DNA from: Mycobacterium sp.
Lineage (GTDB): Bacteria; Actinomycetota; Actinomycetes; Mycobacteriales; Mycobacteriaceae
Assembly: GCA_011620645.1 (NCBI GenBank)
Contig: WOYS01000118.1
Location: 1-64,000, forward strand
Length of the DNA: 64,000 nt
Direction: 5' to 3'
Shown: positions 34,240 to 43,004 of the stretch, piece by piece
Numbering within the stretch: position 1 is the first letter of the stretch
How the letters are laid out: each line of letters opens with the position of its first letter
Notes under the pieces: model-generated
Databases searched by the model: none
What the model saw: the letters and a program-made list of their open reading frames with translations, nothing else
Told to the model about the DNA's origin: nothing
Translations under genes and position numbers: made by a program

Positions 34240-35895
34240 ATGGCCGAAACCCATCTCGTCACCAATCAGGTTCCGCCGCTGCAGGACTACAACCAGGCCA
34301 CCTCGCCGGTGCTGATGGAGGCCCTGATCCGCGAGGGCGGCGGGTGGGGCGTCGACGAAGTCACCGAACTCGGTGCGCTCGGCGGCACGGACCAGGCGCT
34401 GCGCTGGGGTGAGCTCGCCGACCGTAATCGCCCGGTACTGCACACCCACGACCGCTACGGACACCGCGTCGACGAGGTCGAATACGACCCCGCCTACCAC
34501 CAACTGATGAACGTGGCCGTCACGCACGGGCTGCATGGCGCCCCGTGGGTGGATGACCGCACCGGCTCGCACGTGGTGCGCGCCGCCAAAACCTCGGTGT
34601 GGACGCCCGAACCGGGGCACCTCTGCCCGATCTCGATGACCTACGCCGTGGTCCCCGCGCTGCGCTTCAATCCCGAGCTGGCAGCGATCTACGAACCGCT
34701 GCTGACCAGCCGGGTCTACGAGCCCGAACTCTCGGTGCCCGCTACGAAGGCCGGGCTCATCGCGGGGATGTCGATGACCGAGAAGCAGGGCGGATCCGAT
34801 GTCCGTGCCGGCACCACCGACGCGGTGCCCAACGCCGACGGCACCTACTCGCTGACCGGACACAAGTGGTTCACCTCGGCGCCGATGAGTGACGTGTTCC
34901 TGGTGCTCGCCCAGGCGCGCCCCGGGGGCGAGCGAAGCGACGGGGGAGAATCGGGCGGACTGAGTTGCTTCTTCCTGCCCCGGGTGCTGCCCGACGGCAC
35001 CCGCAACCGGATGTTCCTGCAGCGACTCAAGGACAAGCTCGGAAACCACGCCAACGCTTCCAGCGAGGTCGAGTACGACGGGGCGACGGCCTGGCTGGTC
35101 GGCGAGGAAGGCCGCGGCGTGAAGACCATCATCGAGATGGTCAATCTCACCCGGCTGGACTGCACGCTGGGCAGCGCCACCAGCATGCGCACCGGCCTGA
35201 GCCGCGCCGTGCACCACGCGCAGCATCGAAAAACGTTCGGCGCCTACCTGATCGACCAGCCGTTGATGCGCAACGTGCTGGCCGACCTCGCGGTCGAAGC
35301 CGAGGCCGCGACCATGCTGGCCATGCGGATGGCCGGGGCCACCGACGGTGCCGTGCGCGGGGACGAGCGGGAGACCCTGCTGCGCCGAATCGGACTCGCG
35401 GCGGCCAAGTACTGGGTGTGCAAGCGGGCGACGCCGCACGCCGCCGAGGCGATGGAATGTCTGGGCGGCAACGGCTACGTCGAGGACTCCGGGATGCCAC
35501 GGCTGTACCGGGAGGCGCCGCTGATGGGCATCTGGGAGGGATCGGGCAATGTCAGTGCGCTGGACACGTTGCGCGCCATGGCAACCCGGCCCGAATGCGT
35601 CGAGGTGCTCTTCGACGAACTGGCCCGGACCTCCGAACCCCGACTGGACGCCCACGTCGCCGCGTTGAAGGCGCAGCTGGCAGATGCCGACGCCATCGAG
35701 TACCGGGCCCGCCAGATCGCCGAGAACATCTCACTGGCCCTGCAGGGCGCGCTGCTGGTGCGGCACGGGCATCCGGCGGTCGCCGAGGCGTTCCTGGCCA
35801 GCCGGCTCGGCGGGCAGTGGGGCGGGGCGTTCGGCACCCTGCCCACGGGGCTGGACCTGGCGCCGATCATCGAGCGCGCGATGGTCAAGGGATGA
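34240..35895 (+). CDS. fadE8: Acyl-CoA dehydrogenase, AidB-like (FadE8)
   Basis: The 551-aa flavoenzyme has the acyl-CoA dehydrogenase middle and C-terminal domains: GLIAGMSMTEKQGGSDVRAG (FAD/substrate loop), SLTGHKWFTSAPMSDVFLVL, KLGNHANASSEVEYDGATAW and MECLGGNGYVEDSGMPRLYREAP. The extended N-terminal domain and this EC-x-GGNGY motif place it with the AidB/FadE8 subgroup rather than chain-length-specific enzymes. It oxidises an acyl-CoA to the enoyl-CoA using FAD. The insert PGGERSDGGESGG near residue 230 is encoded by a DNA repeat shared with rpoC. It is followed by a PaaX-like regulator and an enoyl-CoA hydratase, a gene grouping also found in M. tuberculosis as I recall it. Confidence 0.93.
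   Translation: MAETHLVTNQVPPLQDYNQATSPVLMEALIREGGGWGVDEVTELGALGGTDQALRWGELADRNRPVLHTHDRYGHRVDEVEYDPAYHQLMNVAVTHGLHGAPWVDDRTGSHVVRAAKTSVWTPEPGHLCPISMTYAVVPALRFNPELAAIYEPLLTSRVYEPELSVPATKAGLIAGMSMTEKQGGSDVRAGTTDAVPNADGTYSLTGHKWFTSAPMSDVFLVLAQARPGGERSDGGESGGLSCFFLPRVLPDGTRNRMFLQRLKDKLGNHANASSEVEYDGATAWLVGEEGRGVKTIIEMVNLTRLDCTLGSATSMRTGLSRAVHHAQHRKTFGAYLIDQPLMRNVLADLAVEAEAATMLAMRMAGATDGAVRGDERETLLRRIGLAAAKYWVCKRATPHAAEAMECLGGNGYVEDSGMPRLYREAPLMGIWEGSGNVSALDTLRAMATRPECVEVLFDELARTSEPRLDAHVAALKAQLADADAIEYRARQIAENISLALQGALLVRHGHPAVAEAFLASRLGGQWGGAFGTLPTGLDLAPIIERAMVKG
34926..34944. repeat. 19-bp repeat GGGCGAGCG-A-AGCGACGGG inside fadE8
   Basis: This segment is 18/19 identical to the rpoC segment at 29191-29209, read in the same frame (GERSDG). 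It lies in a surface loop between LAQARP and SGGLSCFFLP, where related enzymes normally have no such Gly-rich stretch. Confidence 0.6.
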
Positions 35896-35929
35896 TCATG
35901 GCCACGCCGGGCCAACGGGGTCTGACCCG

Positions 35930-36643
35930 GTGCGCCTGACCGCCCGCTCCGTGGTGCTGAGCGTTCTGCTCGGCGCACATCCGGCGTGCGCCTCGTCGGC
36001 CGAATTGGTCCATTTGACAGCCGATTTCGGGATCCGTGAGTCGACGCTGCGGGTGGCGCTGACCAGGATGGTCGGGGCGGGAGACCTGGTGCGTTCGGCC
36101 GATGGCTACCGGTTGTCGGACCGGCTGTTGGCCCGGCAGCGCCGCCAGGACGACGTCATCGATCCGCAGGAACGGCCGTGGGACGGTACCTGGACGACGC
36201 TGCTGATCACCAGCGTGGGAGCCGACGCCCGCAGCCGGGCGGAACTGCGGAACACCTTGGTGCAGCACCGATTCGGCGAGCTGCGTGAAGGGGTGTGGCT
36301 GCGCCCGGACAACCTCGGGGTGTCACTGGCCGACAGTGTCGCGACCAAGGTCCGCATTCTGCGCAGCCGCGACGACGACCCGACGGGGCTGGTGGCCGAA
36401 CTGTGGGATCTGCCGGCCTGGGCCCGCGACGGTGACCGGCTGCTCACCGAGATGGCGGCGGCGACCGACGTTCCCGGGCGTTTCGTGGTGGCCGCGGCGA
36501 TCGTGCGCCACCTGCTGACCGACCCGGTACTCCCGGCCGAGCTGCTGCCGCGGCGATGGCCCGGCGAACAGCTTCGGCTGGCCTACCGTGAATTCGCCGC
36601 CGAACTGGTGCAGCGGCGCGGCAACCGAGTGGAGGCAGTGTGA
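35930..36643 (+). CDS. PaaX-family transcriptional regulator
   Basis: This 237-aa regulator has an N-terminal winged helix (RSVVLSVLLGAHPACASSAE, then ADFGIRESTLRVALTRMVGAG for the recognition helix). The PaaX central and C-terminal domains follow (WDGTWTTLLIT, FGELREGVWLRPDNL). PaaX proteins repress phenylacetate or related acyl-CoA pathways and respond to CoA-thioester ligands. The start is the GTG at 35930 (VRLTARSVVLSV), 34 bp after fadE8. The stop overlaps the next gene by 4 bp (GTGA), so it probably controls the fadE8-echA5 unit. Confidence 0.88.
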   Translation: MRLTARSVVLSVLLGAHPACASSAELVHLTADFGIRESTLRVALTRMVGAGDLVRSADGYRLSDRLLARQRRQDDVIDPQERPWDGTWTTLLITSVGADARSRAELRNTLVQHRFGELREGVWLRPDNLGVSLADSVATKVRILRSRDDDPTGLVAELWDLPAWARDGDRLLTEMAAATDVPGRFVVAAAIVRHLLTDPVLPAELLPRRWPGEQLRLAYREFAAELVQRRGNRVEAV

Positions 36644-37398
36644 GTGTCAGGGTGGAGCACAACGGACCGGTGACCACGGTCATCATGAACCGGCCGCAGG
36701 CCCGCAATGCGGTGAACGGCCCGGCGGCCGCCGAGCTGTACTCGGCCTTCGAGGAGTTCGACGCCGACGACGACGCGGCGGTCGCAGTGCTGTGCGGTGA
36801 CAACGGAACCTTCTGTGCCGGTGCGGATCTCAAGGCGATGGGCACTGCGGAGGGCAATCGGGTGTATCCCACCGGTCCGGGGCCGATGGGACCGTCGCGG
36901 ATGGTGTTGTCCAAACCGGTGATCGCCGCGGTCAACGGCCATGCGGTGGCGGGCGGACTGGAACTGGCGCTGTGGTGCGATCTGCGGGTGGTCGAGGAGG
37001 ACGCCGAGTTCGGGGTGTTCTGCCGGCGCTGGGGTGTCCCGCTGATCGACGGGGGCACGGTGCGGCTGCCGCGCCTGATCGGGCACAGCCGGGCGATGGA
37101 TCTGATTCTCACCGGTCGCTCGGTCGGCGCCCGGGAGGCGATGCAGATTGGGCTGGCCAACCGGCTGGTGCCCACGGGGCAGGCGCGGGCGGCCGCCGAG
37201 GAACTGGCCGCGCAACTCGCCGCGCTGCCGCAGCTGTGCCTGCGTGCCGACCGACTTTCGGCGCTGCATCAATGGGGTGAAACCGAAAAGGCCGCAATGG
37301 AATTCGAATTCGGCAGCCTGTCGAAAGTGTCCTCGGAACTGCTGGCAGGAGCCAAGCGCTTCGTCGACGGCGCCGGACGGCACGGCGCAGACGGCTAG
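36640..37398 (+). CDS. echA5: Enoyl-CoA hydratase/isomerase family protein (EchA5-like)
   Basis: The 252-aa crotonase-fold protein has VTTVIMNRPQARNAVNGPAA at the start and the oxyanion-hole motifs CAGADLKAMGT and AAVNGHAVAGGLELALWCDL. The catalytic-loop region (VPLIDGGTVRLPRLIGHSRA) lacks the usual Glu pair in places, so hydratase activity is likely but not certain. It starts with GTG coupled to the regulator by a 4-bp overlap. It ends convergent with, and 4 bp into, the DUF3060 gene. Confidence 0.9.
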   Translation: MSVRVEHNGPVTTVIMNRPQARNAVNGPAAAELYSAFEEFDADDDAAVAVLCGDNGTFCAGADLKAMGTAEGNRVYPTGPGPMGPSRMVLSKPVIAAVNGHAVAGGLELALWCDLRVVEEDAEFGVFCRRWGVPLIDGGTVRLPRLIGHSRAMDLILTGRSVGAREAMQIGLANRLVPTGQARAAAEELAAQLAALPQLCLRADRLSALHQWGETEKAAMEFEFGSLSKVSSELLAGAKRFVDGAGRHGADG

Positions 37399-37793
37399 CC
37401 CTTGCTGACCTTGTTGCCGCTGCCCAGGTCCTCGACCTTCGGGTCGCCACCCTTGTAGACCACCGTGTTGTTCAGGCCGACGGCGCTGATCTCGGTCTCG
37501 ACATTGTCGAGTGTCACCGTGTTGTCGGCGCCGCCGATGTTGACGCTGGAGCAGTTGCCCTTCACCGTCAGGTTGTTGTTGGACCCGCCGATATTGAGTG
37601 CCTTGCCCTGGGCACAGTCGATATCGGCGGTGGTGCCGAACGACCCGTAGTTGATGGTGTTGCCGATCTCGACCTGCGCGCCGGAGGTACCCGCGGTTGC
37701 GGTCGGCGCGTCGAAGTCGCCATTGGAACCGCATCCCGCCAGACCGAGCGCGAGGCCGGCCGCCGCGACCGCGATGGCGATGTGAGCGCGCAT
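37395..37793 (-). CDS. DUF3060 lipoprotein
   Basis: The 132-aa protein has a lipoprotein signal peptide (IAVAAAGLALGLAGCGSNG; lipidated Cys at LAGC, residue 21). A repeated Asn/Gly-rich beta pattern follows (NIGGSNNNLTVKGNCSSVNI, GGADNTVTLDNVETEI, VGLNNTVVYKGG), the right-handed beta-helix-like DUF3060 domain of mycobacterial surface lipoproteins. Function unknown. It is convergent with echA5 and in the same direction as the VanX-like gene upstream. Confidence 0.85.
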   Translation of the reverse strand: MRAHIAIAVAAAGLALGLAGCGSNGDFDAPTATAGTSGAQVEIGNTINYGSFGTTADIDCAQGKALNIGGSNNNLTVKGNCSSVNIGGADNTVTLDNVETEISAVGLNNTVVYKGGDPKVEDLGSGNKVSKG

Positions 37794-37827
37794 GGGGATC
37801 CTCGATTCGTAGCTGGTCAGTTCCAGA

Positions 37828-38508
37828 CTAGGTGACGGGCACGTTGATGATGGGCCGTCGCTCCCCGGCGCCGGGACCGTCGAAATGCCACCACTCGCCG
37901 GAATACACGGTCAGCCCGCCCGCGGCCATCGTCTCGCGCAGTACCGCCCGGTTGCGCTGTGCGGCAGCGCTCACCCCGTCGGTGGCGAACGCGTGGGCCG
38001 TGGGTGTGAAATCGTCGAAGCCGGTGCCCATCGCCGAGAGACCGGAGGCTCCGGCGGTGCTGACATCCACCGATCGGCCGGATTCGTGGCTCTTCGAGTA
38101 CGGGCCGGGTTGGGCCACCCAGGCCGGGTTGGACACCACCTCGAACATCCGGACCTGCACATCGTGGGGTCGGTAGCAGTCCCAGAACACCAGCCGAAGC
38201 CCCGCGGTGCGCAGCTGCGCGGCGGCGGTGGCCAGGCCGTCGGCCAGGGATTCGTGGATCAGGCAGCGGGCACCCGCGGGGTACAGTGGCGTCCCGACGA
38301 AGTTGTCGGCGGTGGCGTAGCGCAGATCGACGACGGCATCGGGCACCGCGGTGCGCACATCGATGAAACCCACCGCCCGCGCCGCCGCCGAAACGGGCGC
38401 GATCAGCGGCGACGGCTCACTGTGCGCCACCGTCACCACCTCGGGATTCAGTGCGGCGCCGGCTATTGCGCCCAGTAGGGCGAATAGCGCGAGAAGCCGG
38501 CGCACCAA
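37828..38508 (-). CDS. VanX-like D-Ala-D-Ala dipeptidase, exported (M15D family)
   Basis: The 226-aa protein has a signal peptide (LLALFALLGAIAGAALN) and the zinc dipeptidase motifs SKSHESGRSVDV (SxHxxGxAxD-like: His and Asp ligands), CYRPHDVQVRM and GEWWHFD (catalytic Glu and third His ligand). The family hydrolyses D-Ala-D-Ala or other peptidoglycan-derived dipeptides. An exported mycobacterial form more likely recycles or remodels wall peptides than gives glycopeptide resistance. Start is TTG 38508 or the adjacent GTG 38505. It begins immediately after the stop of a small regulator remnant on the same strand. Confidence 0.85.
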   Translation of the reverse strand: MVRRLLALFALLGAIAGAALNPEVVTVAHSEPSPLIAPVSAAARAVGFIDVRTAVPDAVVDLRYATADNFVGTPLYPAGARCLIHESLADGLATAAAQLRTAGLRLVFWDCYRPHDVQVRMFEVVSNPAWVAQPGPYSKSHESGRSVDVSTAGASGLSAMGTGFDDFTPTAHAFATDGVSAAAQRNRAVLRETMAAGGLTVYSGEWWHFDGPGAGERRPIINVPVT

Positions 38509-38592
38509 TCAGGCCGCGGCCCGGTTGGCGCGGTTGGTCACGCCGAGTTCCCGGCCGCGGTCGATCTGCACACTCATGCTCGCCATGGGCCA
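38509..38592 (-). pseudogene. C-terminal remnant of a LuxR-type helix-turn-helix protein
   Basis: A minus-strand frame reads MASMSVQIDRGRELGVTNRA followed by NRAAA and a stop at 38509-38511. The SVxIDR...LGVTNRA pattern resembles the recognition helix and C-terminal end of LuxR-family regulators. Nothing else of the protein remains, and a TetR-like remnant begins at the same place on the opposite strand. The identification is by eye from about 20 residues. Confidence 0.3.
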
Positions 38593-38869
38593 ACAGAGTA
38601 CGGTGCCGGCCCTGCGGCGTCAGTGCTTGCCGGGTGGCGACGATCCCGAGTACACGGCGGCCGCGCGGGAGGCGGCCGGTCCCGTCCTGGCGGCTCTTGC
38701 CTCCTATGGACTGGTCGGCGAAAACGCCTTCTATGCCGCCCTGGAGTTCTGGTCCGCGTTGCACGGTTTCGTGCTGCTGGAAATGACCGGGGTTATGGAC
38801 GACGTTGACACCGACGCGGTGTTCACCGATATGGTGTTGCGCTTGGCCCTTGGTACGGAGCGCAGGTAG
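38586..38869 (+). pseudogene. C-terminal remnant of a TetR-family regulator (WHG-like domain)
   Basis: The frame from about 38586 reads MGQQSTVPALRRQCLPGGDD and continues YTAAAREAAGPVLAALASYGL, then ALEFWSALHGFVLLEMTGVM and VFTDMVLRLALGTERR with stop 38869. The FWSALHGFVLLE segment is the diagnostic WHG-type ligand domain C-terminus of TetR regulators. The DNA-binding N-terminal half is absent. It probably marks the left junction of the island that follows. Confidence 0.55.
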
Positions 38870-39058
38870 TCGTAAGTGCTGGTCAGGTGATGTCGTCCAT
38901 TCGGCTGACATCGTCGGCCATTAGACCCGTATTGGTTGCCGAAGCTACCAGTACGCGTTAGTTTTGTACGACCCGTCTGAGATTGCAGCCCTGCGCGGCA
39001 TTCCCTGACGTTGACCGTCGTTCGCTCTGGCCGCGCAATCGTTGAGGGGGGACGCCCA

Positions 39059-41932
39059 ATGGCGACCGACGGTCGTAGTCGGCGGCGGATTCATCTCGAT
39101 GGCGAGTTGACGGAGGCGGTGCGTCGTGATCCGCCATCAATGGCGCCCACGCCCCCACCACCGGTCAACTTCTACAAGCCGCCCGCGCCGCATCCAGCCC
39201 CGACAGTCTCCGCAGCCGACAGTGCCACCGCGCAATCGCTTGAAATGGAGTTGCGCACCCGGCTGGCCGGGTTGCGGGCCGAATCCGATCGCATCGCAGC
39301 GGGTATTGCGCAACACAGCGGCCAAGACATCCGGCAACTCGATGCCGACATCTCTGCGCAACAGCGCGACATCATGGCCCGGAAAGAGAGGGCACAATAC
39401 GCGGCTGACGAGCAGCGCCAGCGGGACGAGAGAACCGCGTCGGATACGGTGGCTGCCGCCGTCGAGGCGATTGCGCCGGGCGGGGCGAGCCTGGTGTGGT
39501 CGCAGGCGTGGTCATCGGTGCCACCGCGCCCGGCCACGCACGTCCGGTTCGGTGAGACCGCGTTCGGTCCTGCGGTCGCGCCGTTCCTGGAGGGCCGCAG
39601 CTGGGCGTTGTATGGAGACGAACAGAGCGCTGTTGATCTGATGCAGCAGACGATTCTGCGCGTCACCGCGCAGCTGCCCTTGCGTTTCCTACGTGTCCGG
39701 GTCTTTGATCCGCGAATCGAAGGGCCGTTGGGCGTGTTGACCGATCTGCGCGACGCTCACCCAGACAGCTACCCAGCTCCAGCGCACAGTACGTCCGATC
39801 TGAGTGCCGCCCTCGCCGAGATCACCGCCCTGGCGTCGACGGCTGCCGAGCAGATCAGCTCCCGTCACGCCAGCGGGCTGGGTGAGCTGTGGGTCGAGGA
39901 GGGGCGACCCGTGCATCCGTACACCGTCTTGGCGGTGTACTCCTATCCGCTCGGCATCGATGAGGTCACGCAGGCCGCGCTTGTCCGGTTGGCCCAGTCC
40001 GGATCGCCGAGAGGGGTTTCCCTCCTGGTTCAAGTCGATGAATCCGTCGCTCATCCGCGCGATGTACGACCGCGCGAACTGCTCGATTTGTTGACCCCGT
40101 TCACCGCCACAGGCGGGCGTTGGCGGACGCCGCTGCTGCCGGCCGCACTGGAGATCCGGTCGGACCCTCCGCCGTCGCGGGAACAGATCAAGGCTGTCCT
40201 CGCCCGGGCGACCAGTGAGGTCAGTTCCGACACGGGTCCGACAATCAACCTTGGCGAGCTGCTCGCCGGGTACGCGGCGGACCCGTGGAGGGATACCGTT
40301 GATGACGGGATCGAGGCCATCATCGGTCTGCGTGGCCGGGAGCCGGTCCGGCTTGCGCTGCGTTCGGAGAACCCGCCGCACCCCAACCTGCTCATCGGCG
40401 GCGCCGTAGGTCAGGGCAAGTCGAATCTGCTATTGACGATCATCTACTCGTTGGCCGCCCGGTACGCTCCCGACGAGCTAGAGATGCTGCTGCTGGATTT
40501 CAAGCAGGGCCTGGAGTTCAAGCGCTTCGACAAGGACGATGACGGTCGCAACTGGTTGCCGCATGCGCGAGTGCTGAGCCTGGAAAGCAGCAAGCCGTTC
40601 GGCTTGGCCGTGCTGGAATTCGTGCAACAGGAGATGGAATGCCGCGCACAGCTCTTCAACGCCGCGCGCTGCAACGGTTTCCGTGAGTATCGCCAGCAGA
40701 CCGGGCAGCCGATGAGTCGAATGCTGTTGATCATCGATGAGTTCCAGGTGCTGTTCGACGGTAACGATGACCTGACGACCAGCGCGGTGCTGCTTTTCGA
40801 GCAGTTGGCTCGCCAGGGGCGTGCCTTCGGTATCCACATCCTGCTGTCTTCGCAGACGCTGTCCGGTATCTCTGGGCTGCAGGTCAAGGGCGACTCGATC
40901 TTCGCCCAGTTCCCTCTGCGGGTCTCCCTGAAGAACACCGCCGAGGAGTCACAGGCGATTCTGTCCCGGGGGAACTCCGCTGCTGCGGAGCTGATGTACC
41001 GGGGCGAAGTCGTGGTGAACCGTAATTACGGAATGGCCTCAGCCAATGAGGTGGCAGTCGCCGGCTACGCGGATCCCAAGTGGATCGGCGGGCTGCAGGA
41101 GCAGTTGTGGGAGAGGCATTCTCATGGCACTGAGCCATGGGTCTTCCTGGGGCGTGGCTTCGCGCAGTGGCCCGGCCGGTTGCCCGATACCGACGTACCG
41201 ACTGCGCGCATCGGCCGTCCGATCGCGATCACCGACGAGATGATCGATATTCCGTTCCACGACGATATCGACCAAGCGGTAGCGCTGGTCGGGACCGGAG
41301 ATGCCGAGGCCACCGCCGTGCTGGGGGCGGCGGTGGTCACGGCGACGGCTGGATGGCAAGCCGGTTCCTGCGTCATCGTGCTCGACGGACGGCCTGAACC
41401 CGCTGCGGACCGTAGAGATCCGCTCCTCGGTGACGCCTTGGACCGGGTCCGCGGACGCGGTGTCGACGTGCAGGTGGTGCGTGGCAGTGCGGTGCCGACC
41501 TATCTCACCGGCGAACTTGCAGCGCGCCTTCGCACCAACACCGCGCCGACCCTGCTGCTCGCCGTCCAGCTTCAGCGGATTGCCGAGATAGATAACGAAG
41601 TCCCGGCAGACGCCGACAACGACGATGGTTTCGGGCCCCGAGTTTCGGGGTCCTCAGTGCTGCGTGACCTGACCATCCAGGGCAGTGCACGCAACCTTCA
41701 CCTCATCGGCTGGTGGCCTAATCTTCGTGCGCTCAAAGCACATTTGTCATTCGAACACGGGGTGACACGGTACGTGTTCCTCAAGGTCGGCCTTGACGAT
41801 CTGCGCGAAGTCGTCGGGCCGCAGGCTCAGCCTGCCGAGGGTTCGCCGCGCGTGCTGCTGTTCGACCGTGGTTCCGACAGAGGCGCACAGGTAGCAGTTC
41901 CGTTCGATCCGCAGGGCTTGCGGGTGCCATGA
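39059..41932 (+). CDS. FtsK/SpoIIIE-type ATPase with N-terminal coiled coil and degenerate second ATPase-like half
   Basis: The protein is about 957 aa. I chose the ATG at 39059, which follows a GAGGGGGGA site. Order: Arg/Pro-rich N-terminus; coiled coil around residues 60-135; a domain I do not recognise; an FtsK ATPase core with Walker A GGAVGQGKS at 447-455 and Walker B LLIIDE at 556-561, plus the typical FGIHILLSSQTLSG segment; and a C-terminal half. In that half ALVGTGDAEATAVLG sits where a second P-loop would be but lacks GKS/T. No membrane helix is visible, unlike FtsK or most EccC proteins. The tandem arrangement with a dead second module recalls type VII secretion ATPases, but substrate specificity is unknown. 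It is the first gene of a tight plus-strand operon and overlaps the next gene by 4 bp. Confidence 0.85.
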   Translation: MATDGRSRRRIHLDGELTEAVRRDPPSMAPTPPPPVNFYKPPAPHPAPTVSAADSATAQSLEMELRTRLAGLRAESDRIAAGIAQHSGQDIRQLDADISAQQRDIMARKERAQYAADEQRQRDERTASDTVAAAVEAIAPGGASLVWSQAWSSVPPRPATHVRFGETAFGPAVAPFLEGRSWALYGDEQSAVDLMQQTILRVTAQLPLRFLRVRVFDPRIEGPLGVLTDLRDAHPDSYPAPAHSTSDLSAALAEITALASTAAEQISSRHASGLGELWVEEGRPVHPYTVLAVYSYPLGIDEVTQAALVRLAQSGSPRGVSLLVQVDESVAHPRDVRPRELLDLLTPFTATGGRWRTPLLPAALEIRSDPPPSREQIKAVLARATSEVSSDTGPTINLGELLAGYAADPWRDTVDDGIEAIIGLRGREPVRLALRSENPPHPNLLIGGAVGQGKSNLLLTIIYSLAARYAPDELEMLLLDFKQGLEFKRFDKDDDGRNWLPHARVLSLESSKPFGLAVLEFVQQEMECRAQLFNAARCNGFREYRQQTGQPMSRMLLIIDEFQVLFDGNDDLTTSAVLLFEQLARQGRAFGIHILLSSQTLSGISGLQVKGDSIFAQFPLRVSLKNTAEESQAILSRGNSAAAELMYRGEVVVNRNYGMASANEVAVAGYADPKWIGGLQEQLWERHSHGTEPWVFLGRGFAQWPGRLPDTDVPTARIGRPIAITDEMIDIPFHDDIDQAVALVGTGDAEATAVLGAAVVTATAGWQAGSCVIVLDGRPEPAADRRDPLLGDALDRVRGRGVDVQVVRGSAVPTYLTGELAARLRTNTAPTLLLAVQLQRIAEIDNEVPADADNDDGFGPRVSGSSVLRDLTIQGSARNLHLIGWWPNLRALKAHLSFEHGVTRYVFLKVGLDDLREVVGPQAQPAEGSPRVLLFDRGSDRGAQVAVPFDPQGLRVP

Positions 41933-42468
41933 CGCCGACCGAAGAGTACGCCGCGTACGTCTGTGCGCTGCAAGCCGTTATCGACCTGCCGAAAGCCCAT
42001 GCTGCGCAGATTGACTCGATCGAACGGCGAGCAAGAACGGAGATCGAGGCACTGGACCGCCGCCGCAACGAGGGGGCGCAGCGCTGGACCCAGCATCGGG
42101 ACACCAGTGCGCGGCTGGCCCGGCGCGTCAACGATCTGGGGGGCAAGGTCGGTGCCGGCCCGGCCGGGCTGGTGTCCGTCGAACCCTTACCGGCAGCGGC
42201 AGTTCCGGCCGCGTTGGAATCGTTGCGGTCGGATCTGGATCGCGCTGAGCAATCATGGCAATGGTTGGTTCGCCACCGAGAGCGTGAGCGGCAGATGGCG
42301 CTGACGCATGCACCGCAACCCGCGTGTGTCGCGCCGCCACTTGCGCCACCACCGCCACCCGCGGCGTCCCCACCGCCGAAGGTCGAGATCAATCCGGCGG
42401 TGCTGATCGGTGCGGCGGCGGCAGTGATCGTTGTCTTAGTCATCGTGATGATCGTGATGGCGTTGTAG
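41929..42468 (+). CDS. Coiled-coil protein with C-terminal membrane anchor
   Basis: The 179-aa protein has a long charged helical region (DSIERRARTEIEALDRRRNE and ESLRSDLDRAEQSWQWLVRH). A Pro-rich linker (PPPPPAASPPPKVEI) and one C-terminal hydrophobic helix (AVLIGAAAAVIVVLVIVMIV, near residues 155-177) complete it. A tail-anchored, cytoplasm-facing coiled coil is the simplest reading. It overlaps the FtsK-like gene stop by 4 bp (ATGA), so it is probably made in step with that ATPase and may dock it to the membrane. No known family recognised. Confidence 0.75.
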   Translation: MTPTEEYAAYVCALQAVIDLPKAHAAQIDSIERRARTEIEALDRRRNEGAQRWTQHRDTSARLARRVNDLGGKVGAGPAGLVSVEPLPAAAVPAALESLRSDLDRAEQSWQWLVRHRERERQMALTHAPQPACVAPPLAPPPPPAASPPPKVEINPAVLIGAAAAVIVVLVIVMIVMAL

Positions 42469-42477
42469 GAGGTATCG

Positions 42478-42963
42478 GTGAGTTTCCGAAATCGCATCCA
42501 GCAACAGCAGAAACCCTCAAGGCCGGTACTGAACCGGTCAGACACCAACGCCTTGGCGCAGGGACGGGCGAATGGCCTTCCGGGCATTGATAATTTCGCC
42601 CTCGCCAACCGACTGAAGCCACGGCGCGCTGAGCTTCTGCAGGTGCTGACGCAGGTGGACGCGTCGGTGGATCAGGTAGCGCAGGTGCAGATCATGCAGT
42701 GGATCCGCGAGGAGTACGAAGCGCGCCAGGGTGGTCAGGTCATCGGCATGTTCGGCAAGTGCTACCTCGGCCCGCCGTTCGTCGACCACAAACTCGACCT
42801 GTTCGGTTCGATCCTGCAGCATTACTCACCGGCGGATGATCCGGGTTATCCGTACTCGCAGGCGCGTGGGCTGGTCCGCAGCGGATCATACGCATTCATT
42901 GAAATCTATTCCGACGGAAAGATTGTGCCGATCCTGCCGGACGGCACAGCGGTGGCGATGTGA
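42478..42963 (+). CDS. Conserved-looking hypothetical protein of the FtsK/AAA+ island
   Basis: The 161-aa soluble protein starts at GTG 42478 after a GTAGGAGGT site. The N-terminus is Gln-rich (MSFRNRIQQQQKPSRP); the remainder is a compact domain with helices (ELLQVLTQVDASVDQVAQVQ) and a C-terminal beta-rich part (YLGPPFVDHKLDLFGSILQH, RSGSYAFIEIYSDGKIVPIL). I recognise no family. It lies 9 bp downstream of the tail-anchored coiled-coil gene and 41 bp before the large membrane protein, in the same operon. Confidence 0.7.
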   Translation: MSFRNRIQQQQKPSRPVLNRSDTNALAQGRANGLPGIDNFALANRLKPRRAELLQVLTQVDASVDQVAQVQIMQWIREEYEARQGGQVIGMFGKCYLGPPFVDHKLDLFGSILQHYSPADDPGYPYSQARGLVRSGSYAFIEIYSDGKIVPILPDGTAVAM

Positions 42964-43004
42964 GGAGGCCGTGGTGAAGATCGGTTTGGCGTTAGGAGTC
43001 GTAG

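Noticed and set aside
37828..38508. Vancomycin-resistance operon
   Set aside because: Only a VanX-like dipeptidase with an export signal is present. There is no VanH or VanA ligase, so a wall-peptide hydrolase is the better reading.
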